A stretch of 11,793 bases of DNA, from contig JAHZFC010000038.1 of assembly GCA_019421525.1 (NCBI GenBank), positions 1 to 11,793 on the forward strand. The letters are read 5' to 3'. Of this stretch, positions 5,986-11,793 are shown piece by piece. Both the position numbers and the translations under genes were made by a program. This DNA comes from Clostridiales bacterium. Lineage in GTDB: Bacteria; Bacillota; Clostridia; Oscillospirales; Oscillospiraceae. Numbering within the stretch: the first letter of the stretch is position 1; every line of letters begins with the position of its first letter. The notes beneath the pieces are model-generated. The model was given only the letters and a program-made list of their open reading frames with translations. It searched no databases and was not told the DNA's origin.

Positions 5986-7205
5986 GAGCGTATTGGAGGT
6001 ATCATATCTGGGAGCTGCTGCTCCTGCTGCTGGCCGCCTTCCCCATGGCACTCACTTTTGCCCAGGGCTTCTATATCCCGGACGGGACGGCGGACAGCGT
6101 CCCCCTGGCTGTGCTGGTGTGCGGCGTGACGCTGGGATACTGCTGCCTGGGGGGCTGGCGGTGGTCCGCCAGGGCGGCGTCTGCTGTGGGGCTGGTGCTG
6201 ATCGCGGCGGCCTTTTTCCTGTGGATGCGGGGGCAGGGGATCTCCGTGGAGGACTATGAGGGGAGCCCCACGGCCGTCTACCTCTACTGGATCGGCGTGC
6301 CGGTGCTGTCGGTGGCGGCGTTCCTGCTCTCCCGCACCCGGCTGGGGATGGGGGCGCTGTTCCTGCTGGGCAGCTGTCTGTACGCGGTAAATGACTTCCT
6401 GGGCTTTGAGGTCCGGGTGTGGTGGCTGATGGTGTTTTTGGCGGCGGTGCCGGCGCTGTACCTGCTGCGCAGCTGCCGCCTCCAGAGGGCGGACAGCGGC
6501 GCCGTCCAGATGGCCTATGGGCGCTTTGCCGCCCACAGCGCGGCCACCGCCGTGCTGGCCCTGGTGCTGGCCTGCGCCACCTTTTTCGCCATCGTGCGCC
6601 CATTGGACCCGCCCACGGCGGACGTGAAGCTGCTGACCCGGTATCTGAGCTACGACGTGCTGGAGAGGGTGGGCATCGCAAGGCAATATCCCATCCCGGA
6701 GGACCTGCTCCCGGAGGAGCCGGAGCAGTCGCCCGTCCCCTCCCAGCAGCCGGAGGAGGACCCCCGGGAGACACAGACGCCCGCCACAGTCACGCCGCCT
6801 CCGGACAACGGCAACAGCGGCCTGGACGACCGGGAGGAGCTGAGCTCGGTCAGCTACGACCCGAAGGCCACCCCTTACCTGCTGGCGGGGCTGGTGTGCC
6901 TGGCCCTGGTGCTGGCGGCGGTCCCCTGTCTGCGGCGGTGGCGGCGCAGGCAGGTGATGGCCCGCCTGAGGAGAGGGGACGGCCGGGAGCAGATGATCGC
7001 CCTGTACCGGTTTTACCTGAAAAGATTCCAGCGGCTGGGCTTCCCCCGGCGGCCCAGCCAGACCGCGGAGGAATACGCCTCGGCCCATGGCGCCCAGCTG
7101 GGCGCCTATACAGAGGGGGGCATGGGGCTGAAGGAGCTGACAGAGCACTATGTGGCAGCCCGGTATGGCCGGGCGCAGCCGGCGCCCCAGGTGTGCGACG
7201 CCTGA
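5982..7205 (+). CDS. TgpA-like membrane protein without a transglutaminase core, cut short by in-frame TGA
   Basis: The layout is that of TgpA-type transglutaminases with the middle removed. Residues 10-206 contain about six or seven membrane helices. A Pro/Glu/Gln-rich linker (about 235-295, e.g. EEPEQSPVPSQQPEED) takes the place of the usual Cys-His-Asp transglutaminase domain. A single membrane helix follows (298-316), then a basic cytoplasmic tail with a DUF4129-like segment (IALYRFYLKRFQRLGFPRRP, then TAEEYA and LTEHYVAARYG). The gene starts as an ATGA overlap with the DUF58 gene. A TGA at 7203 ends it at 407 residues, but the frame continues for 27 GC3-rich codons to a TAA at 7287 that adjoins the MoxR ribosome binding site. 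The original protein was probably 435 residues. With DUF58 and MoxR it forms a recognised gene trio, but lack of the catalytic domain argues for a structural or scaffold role. Confidence 0.75.
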   Translation: MRAYWRYHIWELLLLLLAAFPMALTFAQGFYIPDGTADSVPLAVLVCGVTLGYCCLGGWRWSARAASAVGLVLIAAAFFLWMRGQGISVEDYEGSPTAVYLYWIGVPVLSVAAFLLSRTRLGMGALFLLGSCLYAVNDFLGFEVRVWWLMVFLAAVPALYLLRSCRLQRADSGAVQMAYGRFAAHSAATAVLALVLACATFFAIVRPLDPPTADVKLLTRYLSYDVLERVGIARQYPIPEDLLPEEPEQSPVPSQQPEEDPRETQTPATVTPPPDNGNSGLDDREELSSVSYDPKATPYLLAGLVCLALVLAAVPCLRRWRRRQVMARLRRGDGREQMIALYRFYLKRFQRLGFPRRPSQTAEEYASAHGAQLGAYTEGGMGLKELTEHYVAARYGRAQPAPQVCDA

Positions 7206-7289
7206 GCCGGCCTCTACCCGGTCCTGCTGCGCAATTACCGCCGGCAGCACGGCACGCTCCGCTATCTGCTGCACTATTTCACCCTGTAA
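7203..7289 (+). other. Continuation of the TgpA-like reading frame beyond an in-frame TGA
   Basis: After TGA 7203-7205 the same frame reads AGLYPVLLRNYRRQ, then HGTLRYLLHYFTL, and stops at TAA 7287-7289. Codon use is strongly G/C at third positions, as in the rest of the gene. The TAA sits against AAGGAGG (7288-7294), giving the tight spacing seen at other junctions in this operon, whereas the TGA leaves an unusual gap of about 96 bases. This is best read as a nonsense mutation or base error, with readthrough as a less likely option. Confidence 0.7.
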
Positions 7290-7301
7290 GGAGGAACGAT
7301 C

Positions 7302-8276
7302 ATGGAAGCTGAACTGCAACGCCTGACCGAGGAAGAGGTGGCCCTGGCCCACCGGAAGATCATGGGCGTGGTGGACAATGTGGAGACGGCCATCATCGGC
7401 AAGCGGGAGAGCGTGGAGCTGGTCCTGCTGGCCCTGCTGGCCCTGCTGGCCCGGGGACATGTGCTGCTGGAGGACGTGCCCGGCGTGGGAAAGACCAGCC
7501 TGGTGTCGGCCATCGCCCGGAGCGTGGACTGCAAATTCAAGCGCATCCAGTTCACCCCGGACCTGATGCCCTCGGACGTGACGGGCTTTCCCGTCTACAA
7601 CCAAAAGACGGGGGAGTTCGAGTTCCGGCCCAGCGCGGTGATGAGCAACCTGGTGCTGGCCGATGAGACCAACCGGGCCTCGGCCAAGACCCAGGCCGCC
7701 CTGCTGGAGGCCATGGAGGAAAAGCAGGTGACGGTGGACTCAGTGACCTACCGGCTGGAGGAGCCGTTCATGGTCATGGCCACCCAGAACCCGCTGGAGT
7801 CCTTCGGTACTTATCCATTGCCCGAGGCCCAGATCGACCGCTTCCTGATCAAGCTGTCCATGGGCTATCCCTCCATCGAGGAGGAGCAGCGCATCGTCCA
7901 CGCCGGCGGCGCGAGCAAGGCGAAGCTGTCGGCGGTGATCTCCCGGCAGGAGGTGCTGGACCTGCGGGCGCTGGCCGACCGGGTGTGGGTGGAGCCCGAT
8001 GTGGAGCGGTATATGGTGGAGATCGTGGCCGCCACCCGCCGTCACCCCAAGCTCGCTCTGGGCAGCTCGCCCCGGGGCTCTCTGGCCCTGAACAGCGGGG
8101 CCAAGGTGCTGGCCCTGTTCCGGGGGAGGGGCTATGTGGTGCCGGATGATGTGAAATATCTGGCCCCCTTCGTGCTGGGCCACCGGATCACCCTGAGCCA
8201 TGAGGCCAAGGCCGGCCAGACCGACCCGAAGGCGCTGATCGGCGAGATCGTGGACGGCGTGCTGGCGCCGCTGTGA
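7302..8276 (+). CDS. MoxR-family AAA+ ATPase
   Basis: This 324-residue cytoplasmic ATPase has the standard MoxR length and motifs: Walker A DVPGVGKTS (58-66), Walker B LVLADETNRA (117-126, with Asp121-Glu122), sensor 1 ATQNP (160-164), and the PLPEAQIDRF segment (172-181) typical of the family. A C-terminal lid domain follows, including SSPRGSLAL. MoxR proteins act as chaperones that use ATP to help assemble protein complexes or insert cofactors, usually with a DUF58 or vWA partner; both a DUF58 and a TgpA-like gene are directly upstream. Ribosome binding site AAGGAGG (7288-7294) lies 7 bases before ATG 7302. The gene looks fully intact. It is followed after 21 bases by the original moeA start. 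What it acts on here is unknown; the neighbouring moeA raises the possibility of a molybdenum or tungsten enzyme. Confidence 0.93.
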   Translation: MEAELQRLTEEEVALAHRKIMGVVDNVETAIIGKRESVELVLLALLALLARGHVLLEDVPGVGKTSLVSAIARSVDCKFKRIQFTPDLMPSDVTGFPVYNQKTGEFEFRPSAVMSNLVLADETNRASAKTQAALLEAMEEKQVTVDSVTYRLEEPFMVMATQNPLESFGTYPLPEAQIDRFLIKLSMGYPSIEEEQRIVHAGGASKAKLSAVISRQEVLDLRALADRVWVEPDVERYMVEIVAATRRHPKLALGSSPRGSLALNSGAKVLALFRGRGYVVPDDVKYLAPFVLGHRITLSHEAKAGQTDPKALIGEIVDGVLAPL

Positions 8277-8277
8277 C

Positions 8278-8300
8278 AAGGAGGAGGAGACGCAGCGATG
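8278..8300 (+). promoter_or_regulatory. Ribosome binding site marking the original moeA start
   Basis: AAGGAGGAGGAGA (8278-8290) precedes ATG 8298-8300 by about 7-12 bases. No comparable site precedes GTG 8373, the first start after the in-frame TAG. This supports ATG 8298 as the ancestral start. Confidence 0.7.
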
Positions 8301-9500
8301 GAGTCTGAACAGAGAGTGAGCAAGCAGGAGGCGCTGGACCTCATCCTGGCCCACTGGGACCCGTAGCGGACCGTGGAGACGGTCCCTCTGGCCGAGGCGG
8401 CGGGCCGGGCGTTGGCCGAGGATCTGACGGCCCGGTATGACCTTCCGGTGGTGCGCGCGTCCGCCATGGACGGGGTGGCCATCTCCTACGCCTCGGTGAA
8501 GGAGGGCATACCGGACACAACGGCCTGGCGGATGGGCCGGGACTATGTCCGGGCGGACACCGGGGATGATTTTGACGACGCCTATGACACCGTGGTGGCC
8601 ATCGAGGACGTGACGCTCCTGCCGGAGGGCGGGCTGTCCTTCCGGCCCGGGCTGGAGCTGCGGCAGGGGATGAACGTGCGTCCCTCCGGCAGCCAGCTGC
8701 GCAGGGACGAGCTGCTGGTCCGGGCGGGTACCGTGCTCACCGCCCTGGACCTGGCGGCCCTGGGCATGGGGGGCTGGGGACAGGTGCCGGTGGTGCGGCG
8801 GCCCAGGGTGGCCTTCCTGCCCACGGGCAGCGAGCTGGTCCCGGCGGGCGCGGAGCTGAGACGGGGCCAGAACTTTGACACCAACAGTGTCATGGCCGCC
8901 CAGCTGCTGCGGGAGATGGGGGCGGAGCCGGTGCTCGGCCCCATCCTCCGGGACGATCCGGAGACGCTCAAGACAGCTTTGGATGCCCTCCTGGACCAGG
9001 CGGACATCGTCCTGCTCAACGCCGGGACCTCCAAGGGGGGCGAGGACTGCTGCGGACAGCTGCTGGAGGACAGCGGCGGCTCCCTCTTCCACGGCGTGGC
9101 GGCGGTGCCGGGCCGGCCCATGGGGGCGGCCATCATCCGGGGCAAGCCGGTGCTCAACCTGTCCGGCCCGGCGCTAGCCTGCTTCTACAGCCTGGACTGG
9201 ATGGTGCGTCCGCTGGTGTGCCATATGCTGGGGATCTCCCTCCCCAGAAGGGAGGCGGTGGTGGCGGAGCTCACCGCCCCGCTGCGCACGCCGCCCATGT
9301 TCTCCATGTTGACCCAGATGCGGGTGGAGCGCCGGGCGGACGGGACCTATACGGCCACGCCGCTGGCCTTCCGGGGGCCTGGGGCCGTCTCCACAGCCCG
9401 GGCGCTGACTGCCAACGGCATGTATGTCTCCGCCCCGGAGGAGCTGCCCCACGGGGAGGGGACGCTCATCCAGGTGGAGCTTTTGCGGCAGGACGGGTAG
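8298..9500 (+). CDS. moeA: MoeA-type molybdopterin molybdotransferase, interrupted by in-frame TAG at codon 23
   Basis: MoeA inserts molybdate (or tungstate) into adenylylated molybdopterin, the last general step of Mo/W cofactor synthesis, in the cytoplasm. From ATG 8298 the frame spans 400 codons, the usual MoeA length, but codon 23 (8364-8366) is TAG. Readable sequence lies on both sides: KQEALDLILAHWDP, stop, RTVETVPLAEAAGRALAEDL, as expected for a MoeA N-terminus. Further family features are ASAMDGVAI (54-62), RAGTVLTALDLAALG (142-156), VAFLPTGSELVPAG (171-184), and NAGTSKGGEDC (241-251) in place of the classical SGGVSVGxxD. NLSGPALACF (287-296) replaces GLPGNPVSA. The C-terminal beta domain is complete. 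The altered motifs recall a Clostridia MoeA subfamily with NAGSSxGSED. Restart at GTG 8373 would give 375 residues without part of the N-terminal domain and has no good ribosome binding site. It ends the operon before a strong terminator. Confidence 0.85.
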
Positions 9501-9556
9501 CGGGACGCGCAGATCTCTTTGGCTGGGATAGCTGCCCTGCGGCAGAGGACAAGAAG

Positions 9557-9600
9557 AGCGGCGGCTGACACATCGGTGTCAGCCGCCGCTCTGTGTTTAT
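9557..9600. terminator. Strong two-way terminator between convergent operons
   Basis: Bases 9557-9573 pair perfectly with 9578-9594: a 17-bp GC-rich stem with an ATCG tetraloop. It lies between the moeA stop (9500) and the end of the minus-strand permease gene (9610). The plus-strand side is followed by GTGTTTATCTT and the minus-strand side by CTTGTCC, so the T-runs are modest on both sides, but the stem is very stable and can serve both operons. Confidence 0.8.
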
Positions 9601-9609
9601 CTTGCGGAC

Positions 9610-10299
9610 CTATCTGCTCTGGCCGCCGGAGCTGTTGCGCTTTTGCAGGTAGCGCACGATGCAGGACAGGGTGAAGTTCACCGCGAAGTACAGCAGCATG
9701 GCAAAGCCGAACAGGAGGAACACATCGGGGGCGGTGATCTGCCGGCCCACCACATTGTAGAAGATGCTCATCAGGTTCTTGGTGCGGAAGAGCAGCTCGG
9801 CCACCGCCACCTGGGCCATGAAGGAGGTGTCCTTCACCACGGTGATGATCTGGCTGAGCATGGTGGGGACGATGCGCCGGAAGCACTGGGGCAGGATGAT
9901 ATACCACAGGGTGCCCGCCATGGTGAAGCCCTGGGAGTGGGCGGCCTCGAACTGGCCCTTGGGGATGGCGTTGAGCCCGCCCCGGACGATCTCCGCCATC
10001 ATGGCGGAGGTGAACAGCACATAGGCCATGGTGCAGCGGGCCCAGTCGCTGGGCAGGGGAGCGGCGATGAAGCACACCATCACCCACAGCAGGTTGGGGG
10101 TGTTGCGGAACCACTCGATATAGGCCCCGGCAAGCTTCCGCAGGGGCTTGGGGGCGTAGGCGCGGATCAGGCCCAGGATGGTGCCGAACACGATGGACAG
10201 CACGATGGCGATGGCCGCCACCCGCAGCGTGATGGCAAAGCCCCGGAGGAGGTACAGGAGGATGGTGGGGGTGAACAGGGTGGACAGGTACTCGATCAT
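9610..10299 (-). CDS. Polar amino acid ABC transporter permease (HisM/GlnP family), second in operon
   Basis: This 229-residue membrane protein has the size and layout of the polar amino acid permease family (His/Glu/Gln/Arg/Cys importers). Signatures are the N-terminal helix ending in FAITLRVAAIAIVLSIVFGT, YIEWFRNTPNLLWVM (60-74; family 'YVexfRgTPlLvQ'), and the EAA loop EAAHSQGFTMAGTLWYIILP (118-137) that docks on the ATPase. Four to five membrane segments are visible. Its ATG overlaps the stop of the upstream permease as ATGA, and AAAGGAGGT lies just before it, so the two are coupled and probably form a heterodimer. The 'FRNTPNLL' variant of the TP loop is slightly unusual. Which amino acid is carried cannot be told from the permease. 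No ATPase gene lies downstream within the window. Confidence 0.93.
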   Translation of the reverse strand: MIEYLSTLFTPTILLYLLRGFAITLRVAAIAIVLSIVFGTILGLIRAYAPKPLRKLAGAYIEWFRNTPNLLWVMVCFIAAPLPSDWARCTMAYVLFTSAMMAEIVRGGLNAIPKGQFEAAHSQGFTMAGTLWYIILPQCFRRIVPTMLSQIITVVKDTSFMAQVAVAELLFRTKNLMSIFYNVVGRQITAPDVFLLFGFAMLLYFAVNFTLSCIVRYLQKRNSSGGQSR

Positions 10300-11018
10300 G
10301 ATGCCGCCACCTCCTTTCCGGCAGACTGGCCGGGCTTTTGGATATCCTGGCGCTTCAGACGCTCCTCATAGCGGCGGGCCCAGGTGGACAGGGGGAAGCA
10401 CAGACAGAAGTAGAGAACGCCGCAGACCAGATAGGCCGGGCCATAGCTGGCGTTGCCGCTGGTGGCCCAGTTGTTGGCCACATACATCAGGTCGCCCCCG
10501 GCGATCATGGCCAGCACGGAGGTGTTTTTGATCAGATTGACGCACTGGTTGACCAGAGGAGGCAGGATGATCTTCACCGTCTGAGGCAGGACGATCAGCA
10601 GCATGGTCTGGAGATAGGTGAAGCCCTGGGAATAGGCGGCCTCGAACTGTCCCTGGGGGATGGACTGGATGCCGGCCCGGACCACCTCGGAGATGTAGGC
10701 GCCGGTGTACACCCCCACGCACAGCACGCCGCAGGTGAAGGCGGGCAGGGAGACCCCCGCGTAGGGCAGGGCGAAGAACACGAAGAAGAGCTGGATCATC
10801 AGCGGCGTGTTCTGGAAAAACTCCACATAGACCCGGGCGACCGCCCTTGGCAGACGGTGGTGAGAGGTGGACATCAGGCCGAAGATCACGCCGAGGATCA
10901 GGGCCAGGAGAAGGGCCAGCACCGCCGCCTCCAGGGTGGTGAGGAAGGCACGCAGGAGGGTGGGCCAGTCGTCCAGCAGATTTTGCCAGCGCCAGGGGGA
11001 TAGGATCTGTTCGATCAT
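10296..11018 (-). CDS. Polar amino acid ABC transporter permease, first in operon
   Basis: This is the 240-residue partner of the next permease. Family features are YVEFFQNTPLMIQLFFVFFA (64-83), GAYISEVVRAGIQSIPQGQF (106-125) and the EAA loop beginning EAAYSQGFTYLQTMLLIVLP (126-145). Four to five membrane segments and a basic, hydrophilic C-tail (about 215-240) can be seen. The start has an excellent ribosome binding site: AAGGAGG, 7 bases before ATG 11018 on the minus strand. It differs from the downstream permease over most of its length, so the two are an ancient pair and not a recent duplicate. The gene lies downstream of the binding-protein gene across 178 bases that contain strong hairpins, a layout that usually gives the binding protein more expression than the membrane subunits. 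Confidence 0.93.
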   Translation of the reverse strand: MIEQILSPWRWQNLLDDWPTLLRAFLTTLEAAVLALLLALILGVIFGLMSTSHHRLPRAVARVYVEFFQNTPLMIQLFFVFFALPYAGVSLPAFTCGVLCVGVYTGAYISEVVRAGIQSIPQGQFEAAYSQGFTYLQTMLLIVLPQTVKIILPPLVNQCVNLIKNTSVLAMIAGGDLMYVANNWATSGNASYGPAYLVCGVLYFCLCFPLSTWARRYEERLKRQDIQKPGQSAGKEVAAS

Positions 11019-11054
11019 AGAGGGACCTCCTTTGGTGGGGAGTGGGGGAGTGGC

Positions 11055-11125
11055 GCTCCGTCAGGGGAGCCCCGCCCCGCGGGGCGAGACGCTCCTGACG
11101 GAGCCGGAGCGGTCCGCTCCGGCTC
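11055..11125 (-). promoter_or_regulatory. Two overlapping intergenic hairpins between binding protein and permeases
   Basis: Bases 11055-11065 pair with 11094-11104 (11 bp, perfect) around a GC-rich inner palindrome (CGCCCCGCGGGGCG). Bases 11101-11111 pair perfectly with 11115-11125 (11 bp, three-base loop). The two stems share 11101-11104, so they cannot both be fully formed. Neither is followed by a clear T-run on the minus strand, so they look like mRNA-stabilising or processing structures and not full terminators. Confidence 0.6.
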
Positions 11126-11196
11126 CGGTCAAGGATCGGGGGGACGAGGCTGTCCCCGGTGTCAACATTGGTGGGCCCGCTGAGAGCCCCGGGCGA

Positions 11197-11793
11197 TCAG
11201 CCCTCGAAGGAGGCGGCCACGCCGTTGTCAGCGATGAGCTGGTCGATGGTGCCGTCAGACAGCCAGGTCTGGATCAGCTCATCCAGGTACTCCGCCAGGC
11301 CGGTGTTGTCCAGCTTGGTGGCGATGCCGTACTCCTGGGGGGAGAAGCGGACGGAGCTGAGGATCTCCACCGTGTCATCCAGATAGCCGGACAGGATGGA
11401 TCCGTCCACGCAGAAGGCGTCCACCCGGCCGGCGTCCAGGGCGGTCTTGATCTCGGGATAGGAGGCGTACTCGGAGAAGTTGTCCGCCTGGGTGAGGGTG
11501 ACGCCGTTTTCCGCCGCGGCGGCGATCAGGGCCTCCATGGAGGTGGAGCCGGTGGCCACGCCGACGACCTTGCCCTCCAGGTCGGCATAGTCGGAGATGC
11601 CGCTGTCCGTTTTGACCAGCAGCGACACGGCATCGGTGTAGTAGGGGGTGGTGAAGTTCCAGCTCTCCCTGCGCTCATCGGTGATGGTGAAGGTGGCGAT
11701 GACCATGTCGATATCGCCGGAGTCCAGCAGCTCGCCGCGGGTGGCGGCGGTGACGGCGGTGAACTCCACATCGCTGATGCCCAGGGCCTCGGC
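11197..11793 (-). CDS. Polar amino acid ABC transporter substrate-binding protein, 5'-truncated by the window edge
   Basis: The visible 198 residues are the C-terminal three quarters of a family-3 solute-binding protein (SBP_bac_3, GlnH/HisJ type); the reading frame stays open to the window edge (AEALGISDVEFTAVTAATRG), so the start and lipoprotein signal lie beyond it. Diagnostic parts are DIDMVIATFTITDERRESWN, where the arginine after TDER normally grips the ligand's carboxylate, FTTPYYTDAVSLLV, GKVVGVATGSTSMEAL, and ALDAGRVDAFCVDG, where the aspartate (family 'G..DA...D') normally binds the amino group. The end, LIQTWLSDGTIDQLIADNG, is the usual 'i.kl..dGt...i..kw' closure. The protein is presumably a lipoprotein outside the membrane that feeds the two permeases downstream. 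Exact ligand unknown; glutamine, histidine, arginine and cystine are all possible. Confidence 0.93.
   Translation of the reverse strand, partial: AEALGISDVEFTAVTAATRGELLDSGDIDMVIATFTITDERRESWNFTTPYYTDAVSLLVKTDSGISDYADLEGKVVGVATGSTSMEALIAAAAENGVTLTQADNFSEYASYPEIKTALDAGRVDAFCVDGSILSGYLDDTVEILSSVRFSPQEYGIATKLDNTGLAEYLDELIQTWLSDGTIDQLIADNGVAASFEG

Noticed and set aside
7203..7250. Selenocysteine insertion at TGA 7203
   Set aside because: A 6-bp stem (7224-7229 with 7242-7247) lies at a suitable distance, but its loop lacks the expected GU, the TGA context is not redox-like, and this family is not known to contain selenoproteins.
5856..7604. Long minus-strand open frame of 582 codons, and similar long ones at 2779-3858, 3581-4678 and 7740-9092
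   Set aside because: All lie opposite well-supported plus-strand genes, are rich in His, Gln, Arg and Pro as expected of antisense readings of GC-rich genes, and lack family motifs or ribosome binding sites.
8364..8366. Pyrrolysine at TAG 8364 of moeA
   Set aside because: MoeA is not a known pyrrolysine protein and no pyl genes or tRNA are visible here; a nonsense mutation or base error is simpler.
9643..10371. Plus-strand open frames opposite the two amino acid permeases (also 10338-11003)
   Set aside because: They are antisense readings of clear HisM-type permease genes, with Gly/His/Gln-rich composition and no membrane or domain signal.
1..11793. CRISPR arrays, tRNA or rRNA genes, insertion sequences
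   Set aside because: I saw no regularly spaced repeats, no cloverleaf or rRNA sequence, and no transposase or integrase in the window.

Overview
The window looks like a piece of a high-GC Clostridia chromosome, most likely a gut Oscillospiraceae-type bacterium (Flavonifractor/Pseudoflavonifractor/Lawsonibacter-like). This is inferred from strongly GC-biased third codon positions, Firmicute-style AGGAGG ribosome binding sites, tightly overlapping ATGA/GTGA operon junctions and the protein families present; no rRNA or marker gene is available to settle the genus.

Region 1 (1-1120) differs in character from the rest. It starts with the end of a lower-GC gene for a small exported protein built of three 32-residue repeats. 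A gene-free stretch of about 480 bases follows. It holds two intrinsic terminators, a pair of 9-bp direct repeats exactly 20 bp apart, and a structured leader whose last stem (13 perfect base pairs) buries the ribosome binding site of the next gene. That gene (ATG at 874) begins as a small sigma-70-like protein of the type carried on Clostridia integrative/conjugative elements, but only about its first 75-80 codons are present.

Region 2 (about 1100-9500, plus strand) is one tightly packed operon: substrate-binding protein, two FecCD-type permeases, a DUF58 protein, a TgpA-like membrane protein without its transglutaminase core, a MoxR AAA+ ATPase, and a MoeA-type molybdopterin molybdotransferase. 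The binding protein has lost its start codon and signal peptide at the junction with the sigma-like gene and lies in a different frame. Two later genes carry single in-frame stop codons: TGA at 7203 near the end of the TgpA-like gene, and TAG at 8364 near the start of moeA. Coding sequence clearly continues past both. The operon may therefore be decaying after being cut from its promoter, or the contig may contain a chimera and base errors. No ATPase for the FecCD permeases is present. The combination suggests uptake of a metal oxyanion or metal complex linked to MoxR/DUF58-assisted assembly and molybdenum or tungsten cofactor synthesis, but this is inference.

Region 3 (9557-11793) begins with a very strong two-way terminator that separates moeA from a convergent minus-strand polar amino acid ABC transporter operon. 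In transcription order this has a substrate-binding protein (cut by the window's right edge), an intergenic stretch with two competing hairpins, and two overlapping permease genes. Its ATPase is not in the window.
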